Below, one piece after another: positions 16,563 through 25,275 of a stretch of DNA of 64,000 bases. Source of the stretch: Oscillospiraceae bacterium (GTDB taxonomy: Bacteria > Bacillota > Clostridia > Saccharofermentanales > Saccharofermentanaceae); NCBI GenBank assembly GCA_902775565.1, contig CACYMP010000003.1, positions 102,313-166,312 on the forward strand, written 5' to 3'. The notes under the pieces are model-generated. The model saw only the letters and a program-made list of their open reading frames with translations. It made no database searches and was not told the origin of the DNA. Position numbers and translations under genes: made by a program. Every line of letters starts with the position of its first letter. The stretch's first letter is position 1.

Positions 16563-16612
16563 CCCCCTGTTCCAAAGTCATTTATGATGAACATATTATC
16601 ATAAACAGGGGG
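16563..16612 (-). promoter_or_regulatory. Nested inverted repeat that can sequester the ATPase ribosome binding site
   Basis: CCCCCTGTT/AACAGGGGG arms (16563-16571 and 16604-16612) enclose a second perfect pair, TTTATGAT/ATCATAAA (16581-16588 and 16598-16605). On the minus-strand RNA the GGGGG arm is 6 bases before the ATG of the ABC ATPase gene. No U-run follows, so it does not look like a terminator. The inner pair matches the repeat upstream of glmM. Confidence 0.5.
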
Positions 16613-16619
16613 CGTTTTC

Positions 16620-17204
16620 TCACTGGCGGACAAACCTCGATGCTCTGCTGCTTATAATGACCGCAGCCGCCATCTTTACGATATCCGGGATGATAAACGG
16701 GATAACGCACCACCCGAGGACCGTGACAAGTCCGACAGGGCCCGTCTGAGCGGCATATACCGTCATGAACCAGATAACTCCGACCGTATACATAATCAGC
16801 TCGAAGATCACCGAAATGACAAAACCGAAGATGATCCTGTTTTTCGTTGAGGTCATAAGACGCGCGAAAACAAGCTTTTCAAGGAGCCAGCAGATAAGAG
16901 AAGCTGCAAGGAATCCGATAAGGAATCCGCCCGTCGGACCCGCAAAAGCCGCGGGACCGCCCTTAAACTGCGCAAACACCGGGACTCCGACAGCTCCGAG
17001 CGCAAGATAGACTGCTATCGCGATCGTTCCCCTTCTTCCGCCTGCCGTCAGGAAAACCGCAAGGACAGCAAGAGTCTGCAGTGTGAAAGGCACAGGACCT
17101 AACGGTATCGATATCCAGGAACACACGGTGATAAGTGCTGCTGAAATAGCTATAACTGCCGTGTCATATGCGGCACTGCGTCTTTTTTTCGGGGAGTCTG
17201 TCAT
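16620..17204 (-). CDS. bioY: Biotin transporter BioY (ECF S component)
   Basis: This 194-residue membrane protein has the normal BioY length and about six hydrophobic segments. The family motifs include SIPLGPVPFTLQTLAV, then GAVGVPVFAQFKGGPA and the following GPTGGFLIGFL. BioY is the substrate-binding S component that takes up biotin, usually with the shared energy-coupling module EcfAA'T encoded elsewhere. A BirA-like operator overlaps its promoter and ribosome binding site, consistent with repression when biotin is plentiful. No ecfA or ecfT gene lies next to it. Confidence 0.94.
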   Translation of the reverse strand: MTDSPKKRRSAAYDTAVIAISAALITVCSWISIPLGPVPFTLQTLAVLAVFLTAGGRRGTIAIAVYLALGAVGVPVFAQFKGGPAAFAGPTGGFLIGFLAASLICWLLEKLVFARLMTSTKNRIIFGFVISVIFELIMYTVGVIWFMTVYAAQTGPVGLVTVLGWCVIPFIIPDIVKMAAAVIISSRASRFVRQ

Positions 17205-17248
17205 GATTGTAAACCTCGTTTATCTCAAACTTTACAATCGGCATTATA
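17205..17248 (-). promoter_or_regulatory. BirA-like biotin operator and -10 box of bioY
   Basis: A perfect 9-base inverted repeat, GATTGTAAA/TTTACAATC (17205-17213 and 17231-17239), fits the known BirA pattern TTGTnAAC-N15-GTTnACAA. A TATAAT -10 box on the minus strand (17243-17248) lies 3 bases away. The repeat therefore covers the transcription start and extends to the start codon. The -35 region is not clear. Confidence 0.7.
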
Positions 17249-17456
17249 CCCCCTTTTTCATGAAAGTCCACACCGTCAAAAAGAATTATCTTTTCTGAGC
17301 TTGAAGTGTTAACTGCCTAATCAATGAACGCCTTTTTTATATGAAATAAACATAGAAACACTTAATACAGGGTAGTAAAATTAATTTTATACATTTATGC
17401 ATTTTTAATGTGGCAGTCTGTTGTTGCTGCTCTTAAATGTTTTGGGGAGGTAAATC

Positions 17457-20400
17457 ATGAAGAAAGCTTTGAAGAAGATCAGCGCCGCTTTTCTGGCACT
17501 GGTCATGATCGTCAGTCTTACTCCGATGACAGGCTTCACGGTGCTCGCTGACGAGAATGAGACCGAGGCCCCTGCCGCTACCGAGGAACCGGAGAGCGGT
17601 AAGAAGGAACCTTCAGGCAAACCTGATGCCGGCAAACAGAAAGAAACCGAAAAGCCGGCTGAGAAGGCTCCTGAGGATACTAAAAAGCCTGAGGCTGAGG
17701 CCCCGAAGGAAACAGAAGCTCCCGCGGAGACTGAGGCTCCTAAGGAGACCGAGGCGCCCGCGGAGACTAAAGCCCCTTCCGAGACTGAAGCTCCAAAGGA
17801 AACAGAGGCTCCCTCTGAGACTGAGGCACCTAAGGAGACCGAGTCTCCCGCGGAAACTGAAGCACCTTCCGAGACTGAAGCTCCCAAGGAGACTGAGGCA
17901 CCTGAAGAAACCGAACCTGAAGCCCCTTCAGAGACGGAAGAGCCCCGGACCGAAGAACCGACAGGTCCCGAAATTTCGGCTTCAAGAGACTCCAAGAACG
18001 GAACGATCAGGTTTAGTGGTATTTCCTCAGACGGTATTCTTGAATGGGAGCCTTATGATGATGAAAATCTCAGTCATTACATCGTATCCGTAATACAAAA
18101 CCAAACTGAAATCGGCGAATACGTTTACACGAATTCATTTAATATTTATAAAAAGATCGACATACTGATCAAAGAGGGAGAGATTCAAAAACAAAGCAAG
18201 TATTCGATCAAAATAGCCGCGTACGATCAAGATGATAATGAACTTGCATCACTCAGATTTGGTCATTTTTATGAATCAAGTGCCGTTTACAAACCCGTAG
18301 TAACAATTACCGCTACAATAACCGGCAGCACCCTGACATGGGATGAGTATCCTGATGATGACACAGGCTGTTATCTTATCTATATAGAAGACGAACACGG
18401 TAATAGCCACGAAGTGTTCGAAGATGTTGACTCTACGTCATTTGAACTCGATCTGAAAGAAGAGATCGATTATGGTATCAAGGGCGGACATCTGCAAAAC
18501 AGCAAAACCTACAAGATATCAATGGTTGTTAAAGACTACGACGGAATTACGCTGGCAAAATGGAGCGGAACAACGTTCAACTACAATTCTACCGCAACGC
18601 CCATAGTTCCCGGTGAGATCAAGAATGCCGTTATTTCTGCGGACGGTATCCTGTCGTGGGATCCTTATGATGATCCTGATACTGATCACTACTGGATCTA
18701 TATTGAAGACAAAAACGGCAGGAAGATCGACAAGGAAGAATACGAATTCGATACAGATCACAAACGCGATCTTAAAGATGATATCGATTATGCGATCAAA
18801 GTCGGAGATCTGGAAAAGTCCGGTTCCTACAAGATCTCGATGGTCGCAGAAGACGATCATGGCATCCAAATAGGTAAATGGGACGGAACAACATTCGAAT
18901 ACGATTCCCCTGCAAACCTTATAATCGTAGGCAAGATCCAAAATGCAGTTCTTTCACCGGAAGGTATCCTGACCTGGGATGCATACGCAGGCGCTGATGA
19001 ATATGATATCGGCATTATCGACGGTGAAGACGGTACATATAATCTGGGAACAACAAGCTTAACCTCTTTTGACCTGGGCAGCGCGATCGACACTCTTATC
19101 AAAAACAGAGTAATCGATAAAGTCGGAAGATATCCGATCGTGATCACCGCAAGCGATGAAGACGGTTTTGAGATCGGTAAAGTTGAAAAGCAGTTCGATT
19201 ATGAGTCAACTGCCGAGCCTATTCCCATTGGCCAGGTAAGTGCCTCCATTTCCAAGACCGGTGTTCTGACTTGGACTAATTATGAAGACGCAACTGATTA
19301 TGAGGTTACCATCGCAAGCGGCGATGACAGTTATATACTTGATTTCAGCTCTACAGATGTCCTTTCGGTCAATCTGAACGCTTGGATCGACAGACTGATC
19401 AAAGTCAGCAGGATCGAAAAGCAAAGTCATTATGACATCAGCATTGTTGCATATAACAAAGACTTTTTAGAGATCGGTAATTGGGGCACAGCGTACAGCT
19501 ACCAGTCCAAAGCCGTACCGACTGATCCCGATAATCTTTCCGCAAGCATTTCCGATGGTATCCTTACCTGGAAATCATATACAAATGCTGTCGACTATGA
19601 AGTATCTATAGATGACGATTGGGGTTCATCTTATTCATGGCCCACTCCGTATAACCTCAAGAAAAAGATCGATACACTGATCAAGGGCGGTAACATCGAA
19701 AATCAGGATTCTTACGAAATAAGCATAGTTGCATATGACAGTTACGGCTTTGTGCTCGCCGACTGGCATGATACATTTGTATACAAATCCACTGCCACTG
19801 AAGTCAAACCCGGAAAGGTCACGGGCTTCAAATTCGAAAACGGCAGAATGACCTGGGATGCATACGCAGGCGCGTCAGAATACAGTGTTTCCATCGGCGA
19901 GACATTCCACGAAGTATATGTACGCGTTACTGTATTCCAGATCAATGAAGAGATCGACTACCTGATCAGGTCCGGAGATCTCAAGAAAAAGAGTCCTTAT
20001 AATGTCTCCGTATTGGCATATGACAGCGACGGAATACTCGTAGCTGAAGGAAACATAGATTATAACTATGATTCCTCTGCTGAACCGTACGTGATAGGTT
20101 CTTTGACCGCAAATATCACAGACGGAATCCTGACATGGGAAAAGTATGAAGGCGCGGTAAACTACAGCGTCTATATCGACGGAAACGGCACCGGTGTCGA
20201 TGGGGATTCATATGACGTCAACAAGCGTATAGACTGGCTTATCAAGGCCGGCGAGACCACAAAGCAGACATCTTATAATGTCGCGATAGCAGCCGAAGAC
20301 TCCCATGGAACAGTGCTTGCATCTTGGGAGACAGATTACGCTTATGATTCAAAAGCTACCCTGGTCAAGCCCGGTAAGATCACAGGCGTAAAATTCTCAA

Positions 20401-21461
20401 AGGGCACTATGACATGGACCGCATTTAAAAATGCAGCAAATTATTTGGTCTATGTATTTGACTGTCCGGTTTATACAGCTAAGGCATCTGTTGCTATCAA
20501 TTCGAAGATCGACTGGTTTATCAGGGCAAGACAGATCACCAAGAGCAGTCCTTATCCGATAACGATCCATGCATTCGACAAAGAAGGTATCATGATCGCT
20601 GAATGGAACGGTTCATACAAATACACTTCAAAGGCTGTTCCGTTCGAAGTAACCACAGTAGACGGCATTTCCTTTACCGACGGCGTCATGAGTTGGAACA
20701 ACGTTTTGAATGCCGGAGAGTACACAATCACCGTTGATGACTGCTACATGCCTTACACGACCGGGGGATCCTCATTTGATCTTGACGGTTTTATCGCCGA
20801 TCTTATCAATATGGGCTTCATCGGCAAGCAGAACAACTACCTGCTTACGATAAAAGCATTTACGAAAGATGGCATCCTTTTAGCTGAAGGAACAAGCAGT
20901 TGTACATTCAAAGCCGGCACATTACTCAAAGAAACTGACGTTACCTTAACCGGAATCGAAGACAAGACTTACAACGGCGGCAATGCCCTTGTACAGGATC
21001 TTGTCATTACTTACCAAGGCCAGCAGCTTGTAAAAGGCACTGACTACGAGGTCTATTACTCAAACAACGAAGACGCCGGCACTGCTTCTCTGACAATTAG
21101 CTTCAGGCACAAGTATTTAGGTGCAATCAAGAAGACTTTCCAGATCAACAAGGCCGCAAACCCGTTGTCCGTAAAGGGCAAGACCTTCAAAGTCAAAGCC
21201 AAGAAGATCAAGAAGAAGGCTCTTACAGTCTCCATCTCAAACGGTGTCAAGTTCGTAAAGAACGCCGGAGACCCGAAGGTATACAAGAAGAAGTCCGGAA
21301 ACAAGAAGATCGTTATCAATCCGACGACCGGCAAGATCACGATCAAGAAGAAGCTCAAGAGAGGGACCTACAAAGTTAAGGTCCAGATTACTGCTCAGGG
21401 CAACAACAACTATGAGAAGTCCGGCACAAAGACGGTAACCTTCAAGGTCAAAGTCAAGTAA
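17457..21461 (+). CDS. Large secreted repeat protein with acidic ETEAP linker and Ig-like repeats
   Basis: This 1334-residue exported protein has a clear signal peptide (residues 1-31, basic start, then AAFLALVMIVSLTPMTGFTVLA). Residues 32-172 form a Pro/Thr/Glu-rich linker built from ETEAPx units. About ten degenerate repeats of 92-105 residues follow, sharing the pattern GILTW..Y....Y.V.I ... ID.LIK.G...K...Y.I.I.A.D..G..LA.W. The C-terminal 180 residues resemble the TYNGGNALVQDLVITYQG-type beta domain common in clostridial surface proteins, with a very lysine-rich tail. No LPxTG sorting signal or cell-wall-binding repeat is seen. Fibronectin type III-like folds are likely, but I cannot confirm the family. 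A GGGGAGG ribosome binding site precedes the ATG and a terminator follows, so it is monocistronic. A role in adhesion or as a structural surface protein is inferred. Confidence 0.85.
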   Translation: MKKALKKISAAFLALVMIVSLTPMTGFTVLADENETEAPAATEEPESGKKEPSGKPDAGKQKETEKPAEKAPEDTKKPEAEAPKETEAPAETEAPKETEAPAETKAPSETEAPKETEAPSETEAPKETESPAETEAPSETEAPKETEAPEETEPEAPSETEEPRTEEPTGPEISASRDSKNGTIRFSGISSDGILEWEPYDDENLSHYIVSVIQNQTEIGEYVYTNSFNIYKKIDILIKEGEIQKQSKYSIKIAAYDQDDNELASLRFGHFYESSAVYKPVVTITATITGSTLTWDEYPDDDTGCYLIYIEDEHGNSHEVFEDVDSTSFELDLKEEIDYGIKGGHLQNSKTYKISMVVKDYDGITLAKWSGTTFNYNSTATPIVPGEIKNAVISADGILSWDPYDDPDTDHYWIYIEDKNGRKIDKEEYEFDTDHKRDLKDDIDYAIKVGDLEKSGSYKISMVAEDDHGIQIGKWDGTTFEYDSPANLIIVGKIQNAVLSPEGILTWDAYAGADEYDIGIIDGEDGTYNLGTTSLTSFDLGSAIDTLIKNRVIDKVGRYPIVITASDEDGFEIGKVEKQFDYESTAEPIPIGQVSASISKTGVLTWTNYEDATDYEVTIASGDDSYILDFSSTDVLSVNLNAWIDRLIKVSRIEKQSHYDISIVAYNKDFLEIGNWGTAYSYQSKAVPTDPDNLSASISDGILTWKSYTNAVDYEVSIDDDWGSSYSWPTPYNLKKKIDTLIKGGNIENQDSYEISIVAYDSYGFVLADWHDTFVYKSTATEVKPGKVTGFKFENGRMTWDAYAGASEYSVSIGETFHEVYVRVTVFQINEEIDYLIRSGDLKKKSPYNVSVLAYDSDGILVAEGNIDYNYDSSAEPYVIGSLTANITDGILTWEKYEGAVNYSVYIDGNGTGVDGDSYDVNKRIDWLIKAGETTKQTSYNVAIAAEDSHGTVLASWETDYAYDSKATLVKPGKITGVKFSKGTMTWTAFKNAANYLVYVFDCPVYTAKASVAINSKIDWFIRARQITKSSPYPITIHAFDKEGIMIAEWNGSYKYTSKAVPFEVTTVDGISFTDGVMSWNNVLNAGEYTITVDDCYMPYTTGGSSFDLDGFIADLINMGFIGKQNNYLLTIKAFTKDGILLAEGTSSCTFKAGTLLKETDVTLTGIEDKTYNGGNALVQDLVITYQGQQLVKGTDYEVYYSNNEDAGTASLTISFRHKYLGAIKKTFQINKAANPLSVKGKTFKVKAKKIKKKALTVSISNGVKFVKNAGDPKVYKKKSGNKKIVINPTTGKITIKKKLKRGTYKVKVQITAQGNNNYEKSGTKTVTFKVKVK
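17697..17950 (+). repeat. Tandem 18-base repeat coding for ETEAPx units
   Basis: About fourteen copies of an 18-base unit encode ETEAPK, ETEAPA and ETEAPS variants. They differ by synonymous changes and drift at the end to EPEAPSETEEP. This forms the flexible acidic linker of the secreted protein. Confidence 0.85.
17990..20930 (+). repeat. Array of about ten degenerate 280-315-base coding repeats
   Basis: Each unit encodes a beta-type domain beginning near GILTW/GRMTW/GVMSW and ending near YDSKA/YESTA. Units 2-3 and units 6-9 look most alike. The DNA is diverged, so this is an old expansion seen best at protein level. Confidence 0.75.
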
Positions 21462-21485
21462 CCGGGACTGCTTGAGTAATCTATC

Positions 21486-21520
21486 GGGGATGTCTCATTT
21501 TGAGATATCCCCTTTTTATT
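21486..21520 (+). terminator. Rho-independent terminator of the secreted repeat protein gene
   Basis: A 12-base-pair stem with one G-U pair (GGGGATGTCTCA and partner, 21486-21497 and 21501-21512) and a TTT loop are followed by TTTTTATTTTT. It lies 25 bases after the stop. Confidence 0.92.
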
Positions 21521-21638
21521 TTTGCAGTCATTGAAGCGTAAAGATTTTCGTAAACATTTGGAGCAAAAAGTTTACGTTTGAGTTTACGTCGGTTCTGCCG
21601 TTTGGGATATGGACAGTCTAATCCCTGATCAGACATAC

Positions 21639-21669
21639 AAAAAGGGGCTGCAATCTGTTGCAGCCCCTT
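21639..21669 (-). terminator. Rho-independent terminator of the CPBP protease gene
   Basis: A perfect 12-base-pair stem (AAGGGGCTGCAA and its complement, 21642-21653 and 21658-21669) with a 4-base loop ends in a T-run on the minus strand, 15 bases after the stop at 21684. Confidence 0.9.
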
Positions 21670-21683
21670 CCCTATTGCTTACT

Positions 21684-23837
21684 TTAGTTAAACTGCCCCA
21701 TCAAGAACACTATGATGTTCGGCAGGTACGAATCAAGGAAGAGCAGTATTGTCATTGCGAGGTAGAGCCAGAGAGCCTTGTCGCTCAACAGTAACTTCCT
21801 GACTTCCTTGTGCGTCGGCTCGCCCTTCATCATCTTAAGCTTGAGCCTCTTTCTCTTAAGGCTCTTGATAAACTTCACGATACCGATTATGGCGATCGCG
21901 AATACTCCGCCTATCCATGCAAGAGCGATGAGCGCATATATTGCTGTTTCAGCAGAATGCGTATCACCCGTCGAGTTAGCCTGCAGGAGTTTCTGAAGCA
22001 GTGTCTGAAGGACGAGAGCACTCGAAAGATTGACAGCCATATGCAGGAAGATCGTGTAACGTATCCTTCCCGTACGGATGTAAACGTATGCGAAAAGCAT
22101 ACCGACAAATGTCGCAAAGAAGAACTGCGAGAAGTTGCCGTGGAGCAGACCGAACATGACGCCCGACATAACGATACTGATGTATTCACCGTATTTTACC
22201 GTCCTGTCTATGAGCACCTTACGGAAGATGAGCTCCTCAAATACAGGTGCACCGATACCGACTACAAGCGTTCTTAGGATAACGTTTGAATTCTCCATCA
22301 GATTGGATGCATTGGTGATCGAGTCACCCGAGAAAGGCTGTGTAAGCGCCGTGTGGATAGGATTGCCGATGAGAGAACCTGCGATCATGAGGCCTTCGGT
22401 CATACAAAGGAATCCAAACCATTCGGGGAAGCTGAGCTTATGCTGCTCGATCTTTGTTTTCGGAATGCCACTCATCAAAAGCCAGACGAACGGGAAGCCG
22501 ATGAGATCGACTGCGAGTACTACAAGACCGTATGAGATCGACGTCTTGTATGCCCTGACTACATCCGGGACCGTGAGTCTCAGGAAGAGTGCAACAGCGA
22601 ACTGGATCATAAGGAACACAACGCAGAAAGCAGCATACCTTGCACCAACGGCAGGGATACGGTTTTTCATGCCTTCAACGAACGCAGGATCCGCCGGTTC
22701 AGGTGCCGGCTTGGGCTTGACACTGTAATCGGGCTTTTGGACCGGCGCAGGCGCAGGAACAGGCGAAAATACAGGCTGTTGTACCGGAACAGTTGCAAAT
22801 ACAGGCTGCTGGACCGGAACGGGCGCAAACACAGGCTGTGCATACTGAACAGGCTGCGCCGCCTGATAAGGAACCTGGTATCCCTGATACTGCGGAGCCG
22901 TATATGTGGGAACCTGATACACAGGAGCCTGATACTGCTGGTATTGAGAGACCGTATATGCAGGGATCTGATATACAGGCTGCTGAGCGTAAGCCGGACG
23001 CGGCTGACCGCAGTTTGCACAGAACCTGCCTGTATTGCTGTTATCACCGCAGACAGTGCACGTCCAAATTCCTTGTGCCTGATACTGGCAAGCGGGCTGT
23101 GGGTAGCCGTATTGCGGCTGACGCGGCGCAGGTGCGGGCTTTGCGGGGACAGGCGGAACTTCAGGTGCTACGCCGTCATATACTTCAGGCTCAACCGGTC
23201 TCTGCTGCTTATAAAGCACGCCGAGTACGATAAGTACTGCAAGAAGCGAAGTGCCTATTAAAGTCAGAACTCCAAGATCAACGAAGTTGTAGCCCGTTCC
23301 CTTGCCGGTGCCGATAGTCACCTTGCAGTTGACCGTAACTCTTCCGTTCTCCTTGAACTTGGAGAAATCAACCTTCTCGAGTGCTTTTCTGATGCTTGAA
23401 GCGCCATATGACGCATCGTACTCCTCAATAAAGTCCCTGAAATCCTGTTCAGTAGTAATGTATCTGAACATGAATGAGCAGGTGCCTTCGGTAAACTTAT
23501 AGCTGACGTTGTATTCATCGTCATCATAAAGGACAGCGGCACCGAGGAGCTTTCCGTCCGAATCGTAGACCTCACTGCCGATAACACAGGTGGCAGGCGA
23601 GATATCCGGCTCGAAAGTGATATTGTACGTACCCTCTTTGCTTATCTTGGTCTCGTACTTGAAAATGTCTTTGCTCGGCAGACCGTCAGTAAATCTCTGG
23701 GTATCCTTGACCTGTTTTGTAGTGATCTTGGAAGAGCCGCCGGTCTTCCCCTTTACCGCTATCGAAATAACGGAAAACCCCAGTGCCACAATGAGCACCA
23801 GGGCTGCTATCCATAATATCAGCTTGGTAATCTTCAC
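21684..23837 (-). CDS. CPBP-family intramembrane metalloprotease with exported N-terminal domain and zinc ribbon
   Basis: This 717-residue protein has an unusual layout. A membrane segment (about residues 5-27) leads to a polar, probably extracytoplasmic domain, then a second membrane segment near residue 200. A Pro/Gln/Tyr-rich cytoplasmic stretch follows, containing one zinc ribbon (IWTCTVCGDNSNTGRFCANCG). From about residue 395 comes a polytopic domain with the CPBP (CAAX protease and bacteriocin-processing, Abi) motifs: EELIFRK (Glu534, Glu535, Arg539), GLLHGN (His566) and LHMAVN (His599). These are the proposed zinc ligands and catalytic residues. The start is GTG at 23837 with a GGAGG site. 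The family cleaves within membranes, but the substrate here is unknown. Confidence 0.85.
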   Translation of the reverse strand: MKITKLILWIAALVLIVALGFSVISIAVKGKTGGSSKITTKQVKDTQRFTDGLPSKDIFKYETKISKEGTYNITFEPDISPATCVIGSEVYDSDGKLLGAAVLYDDDEYNVSYKFTEGTCSFMFRYITTEQDFRDFIEEYDASYGASSIRKALEKVDFSKFKENGRVTVNCKVTIGTGKGTGYNFVDLGVLTLIGTSLLAVLIVLGVLYKQQRPVEPEVYDGVAPEVPPVPAKPAPAPRQPQYGYPQPACQYQAQGIWTCTVCGDNSNTGRFCANCGQPRPAYAQQPVYQIPAYTVSQYQQYQAPVYQVPTYTAPQYQGYQVPYQAAQPVQYAQPVFAPVPVQQPVFATVPVQQPVFSPVPAPAPVQKPDYSVKPKPAPEPADPAFVEGMKNRIPAVGARYAAFCVVFLMIQFAVALFLRLTVPDVVRAYKTSISYGLVVLAVDLIGFPFVWLLMSGIPKTKIEQHKLSFPEWFGFLCMTEGLMIAGSLIGNPIHTALTQPFSGDSITNASNLMENSNVILRTLVVGIGAPVFEELIFRKVLIDRTVKYGEYISIVMSGVMFGLLHGNFSQFFFATFVGMLFAYVYIRTGRIRYTIFLHMAVNLSSALVLQTLLQKLLQANSTGDTHSAETAIYALIALAWIGGVFAIAIIGIVKFIKSLKRKRLKLKMMKGEPTHKEVRKLLLSDKALWLYLAMTILLFLDSYLPNIIVFLMGQFN

Positions 23838-23928
23838 CCTTATATCCTCCGAATTAAAATTCCGAGAATATTATACACCGACAAAGAAAATGGTCTACGT
23901 TTACTTCTAAGCAATAAAGAGCGAATTC

Positions 23929-24255
23929 TTATTCTTCGCCGTAGAACACGGTATATGCGCTGTTTGAGAGTTCGCCGTTGCCTTCCGAGACTACGGAGCC
24001 GTCCGACAGCGAGAGCTTATATGCCTGCTGACCGCTCCTTCCGAGAGCCGTCTCACCGTCAAGGCCAAGAAGCATTGTGTAGAAAGCATCTGTAAGTACT
24101 CCGTCAAGGAAATCCCTTAAGACCTTCTCGTCAGCGGCAGGTGCTCCGAGATTCTTAAGCAGTGTGCCTGCAGGAGACTCTCCGCGTCCGAAGTATGAGG
24201 AAAGCATTCCTTCCTTCTCGTCTTTAAGTGCCTGAGCAAATTCCTGTGCAGTCAT
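23929..24255 (-). CDS. Hypothetical small acidic protein
   Basis: This 108-residue soluble, acidic protein has no signal peptide, membrane segment or recognisable motif. It begins MTAQEFAQALKDEKEGMLSSYF and is rich in Gly, Ser and Leu. The gene is supported by a GGAGGGATC ribosome binding site. It lies alone between the CPBP gene and an EamA transporter gene on the same strand, with about 100 bases on either side. I do not recognise a family and assign no function. Confidence 0.6.
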   Translation of the reverse strand: MTAQEFAQALKDEKEGMLSSYFGRGESPAGTLLKNLGAPAADEKVLRDFLDGVLTDAFYTMLLGLDGETALGRSGQQAYKLSLSDGSVVSEGNGELSNSAYTVFYGEE

Positions 24256-24359
24256 GGTCTGATCCCTCCGAATACAGATAACCCCGTCCGGGCAAATTCT
24301 TACGCCTATATTTTACGGGCTTGAAAGACCATGCGTCAAATGAACTTTGTATGAATATA

Positions 24360-25253
24360 TTAGTTGTCTTGCTTTTTTTGCTTAATGCTTAACACGATTA
24401 TTGCTGCAAACACCAAAAGAATTCCAACCGCCGATGCAATCCCTATTCTTTCGTTCATGACAAAGACTCCGAACAGGGTTGCTGCCGCAGGTTCAACGGT
24501 CGCAAGGACAGCCGCCCTTCCCGCTGTTGTCCTGTTAAGACCGAGCGTATAGAAAAGGAACGGAATGACCGCTGTAACCACTGCTGTTAAAAGTACGAAT
24601 CCCGCTAATGCCAAGCGGTTATCAGCGGATGCAATTTTCGAGAACAGATCAGCGGGATCAGAGACTGCGATCGAGCCAAGACCCGCGATAAGAAACGTAT
24701 AGCAGGTTACGGTAAAAGGCGAATATTTCCTGAGCGCAAACGAACCGAAAATGCTGTAAAGTCCGTATCCGAGGCCCGATCCCAGACCAACCAGGATCCC
24801 CGGCAATGTAACCTTTCCTCCGAATCCCGATACCAGCACACAGCCTGCAAAAGCCAGTACCAAGGCAATAACCTTGCGCGCTGTGAGCTTTTCCTTAAGG
24901 AAGATCACCGCGAGTATCATGACCCAGATCGGTGAAGTATAAAGAAGGATCGCAGCCGTTGACATCGTCATGAGCCTGATCGCAGTGAAGTAACAGCAAG
25001 TGAAGAACAATATGCTCACAAGGCCTAACGCAAGAAACAACGGGATATCTTTTACCTTGATCTTAAAGCCTTTCGGGTCTTTGATAAGAAGTATCACGGC
25101 AAAGAGTATGCCTGCCGTTACAAGTCTTAAGCATGCAACCTGAACAGAAGTAAATCCAAGCCCGTTCAGGTGACGGACAAAGATGCCCATGCTCCCCCAA
25201 AACAGGCCCGCAATGATTATCAGGATATCTCCCGTAACACTATGCTTTTCCAC
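24360..25253 (-). CDS. EamA/DMT-family transporter
   Basis: This 297-residue protein has about ten hydrophobic segments arranged as two EamA repeats of roughly 140 residues. The first starts at ILIIIAGLFWGSMGIFVRHL and the second at LVGLGSGLGYGLYSIFGSFA. The repeat end motif YTSPIWVMILAVIFLKEKLT and its second copy (TVEPAAATLFGVFVMNERIG) are typical of the family. These proteins export or import small metabolites, often amino acids, in the cytoplasmic membrane. The start is GTG at 25253 with GGAG about 12 bases upstream. The substrate cannot be predicted. Confidence 0.9.
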   Translation of the reverse strand: MEKHSVTGDILIIIAGLFWGSMGIFVRHLNGLGFTSVQVACLRLVTAGILFAVILLIKDPKGFKIKVKDIPLFLALGLVSILFFTCCYFTAIRLMTMSTAAILLYTSPIWVMILAVIFLKEKLTARKVIALVLAFAGCVLVSGFGGKVTLPGILVGLGSGLGYGLYSIFGSFALRKYSPFTVTCYTFLIAGLGSIAVSDPADLFSKIASADNRLALAGFVLLTAVVTAVIPFLFYTLGLNRTTAGRAAVLATVEPAAATLFGVFVMNERIGIASAVGILLVFAAIIVLSIKQKKQDN

Positions 25254-25275
25254 TGTAATTCAGAAACTCCCCGTT

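Noticed and set aside
17697..17950. Tandem 18-base repeat considered as CRISPR-like or minisatellite element
   Set aside because: The units are contiguous, in frame and code for ETEAPx. There are no spacers, and codon-level variation is synonymous, so this is a protein repeat.
17405..17995. Ser/Gly-rich minus-strand open frame opposite the ETEAP linker
   Set aside because: It is a low-complexity frame generated by the repeat on the other strand. It has no ribosome binding site, and the real secreted-protein gene covers the region.
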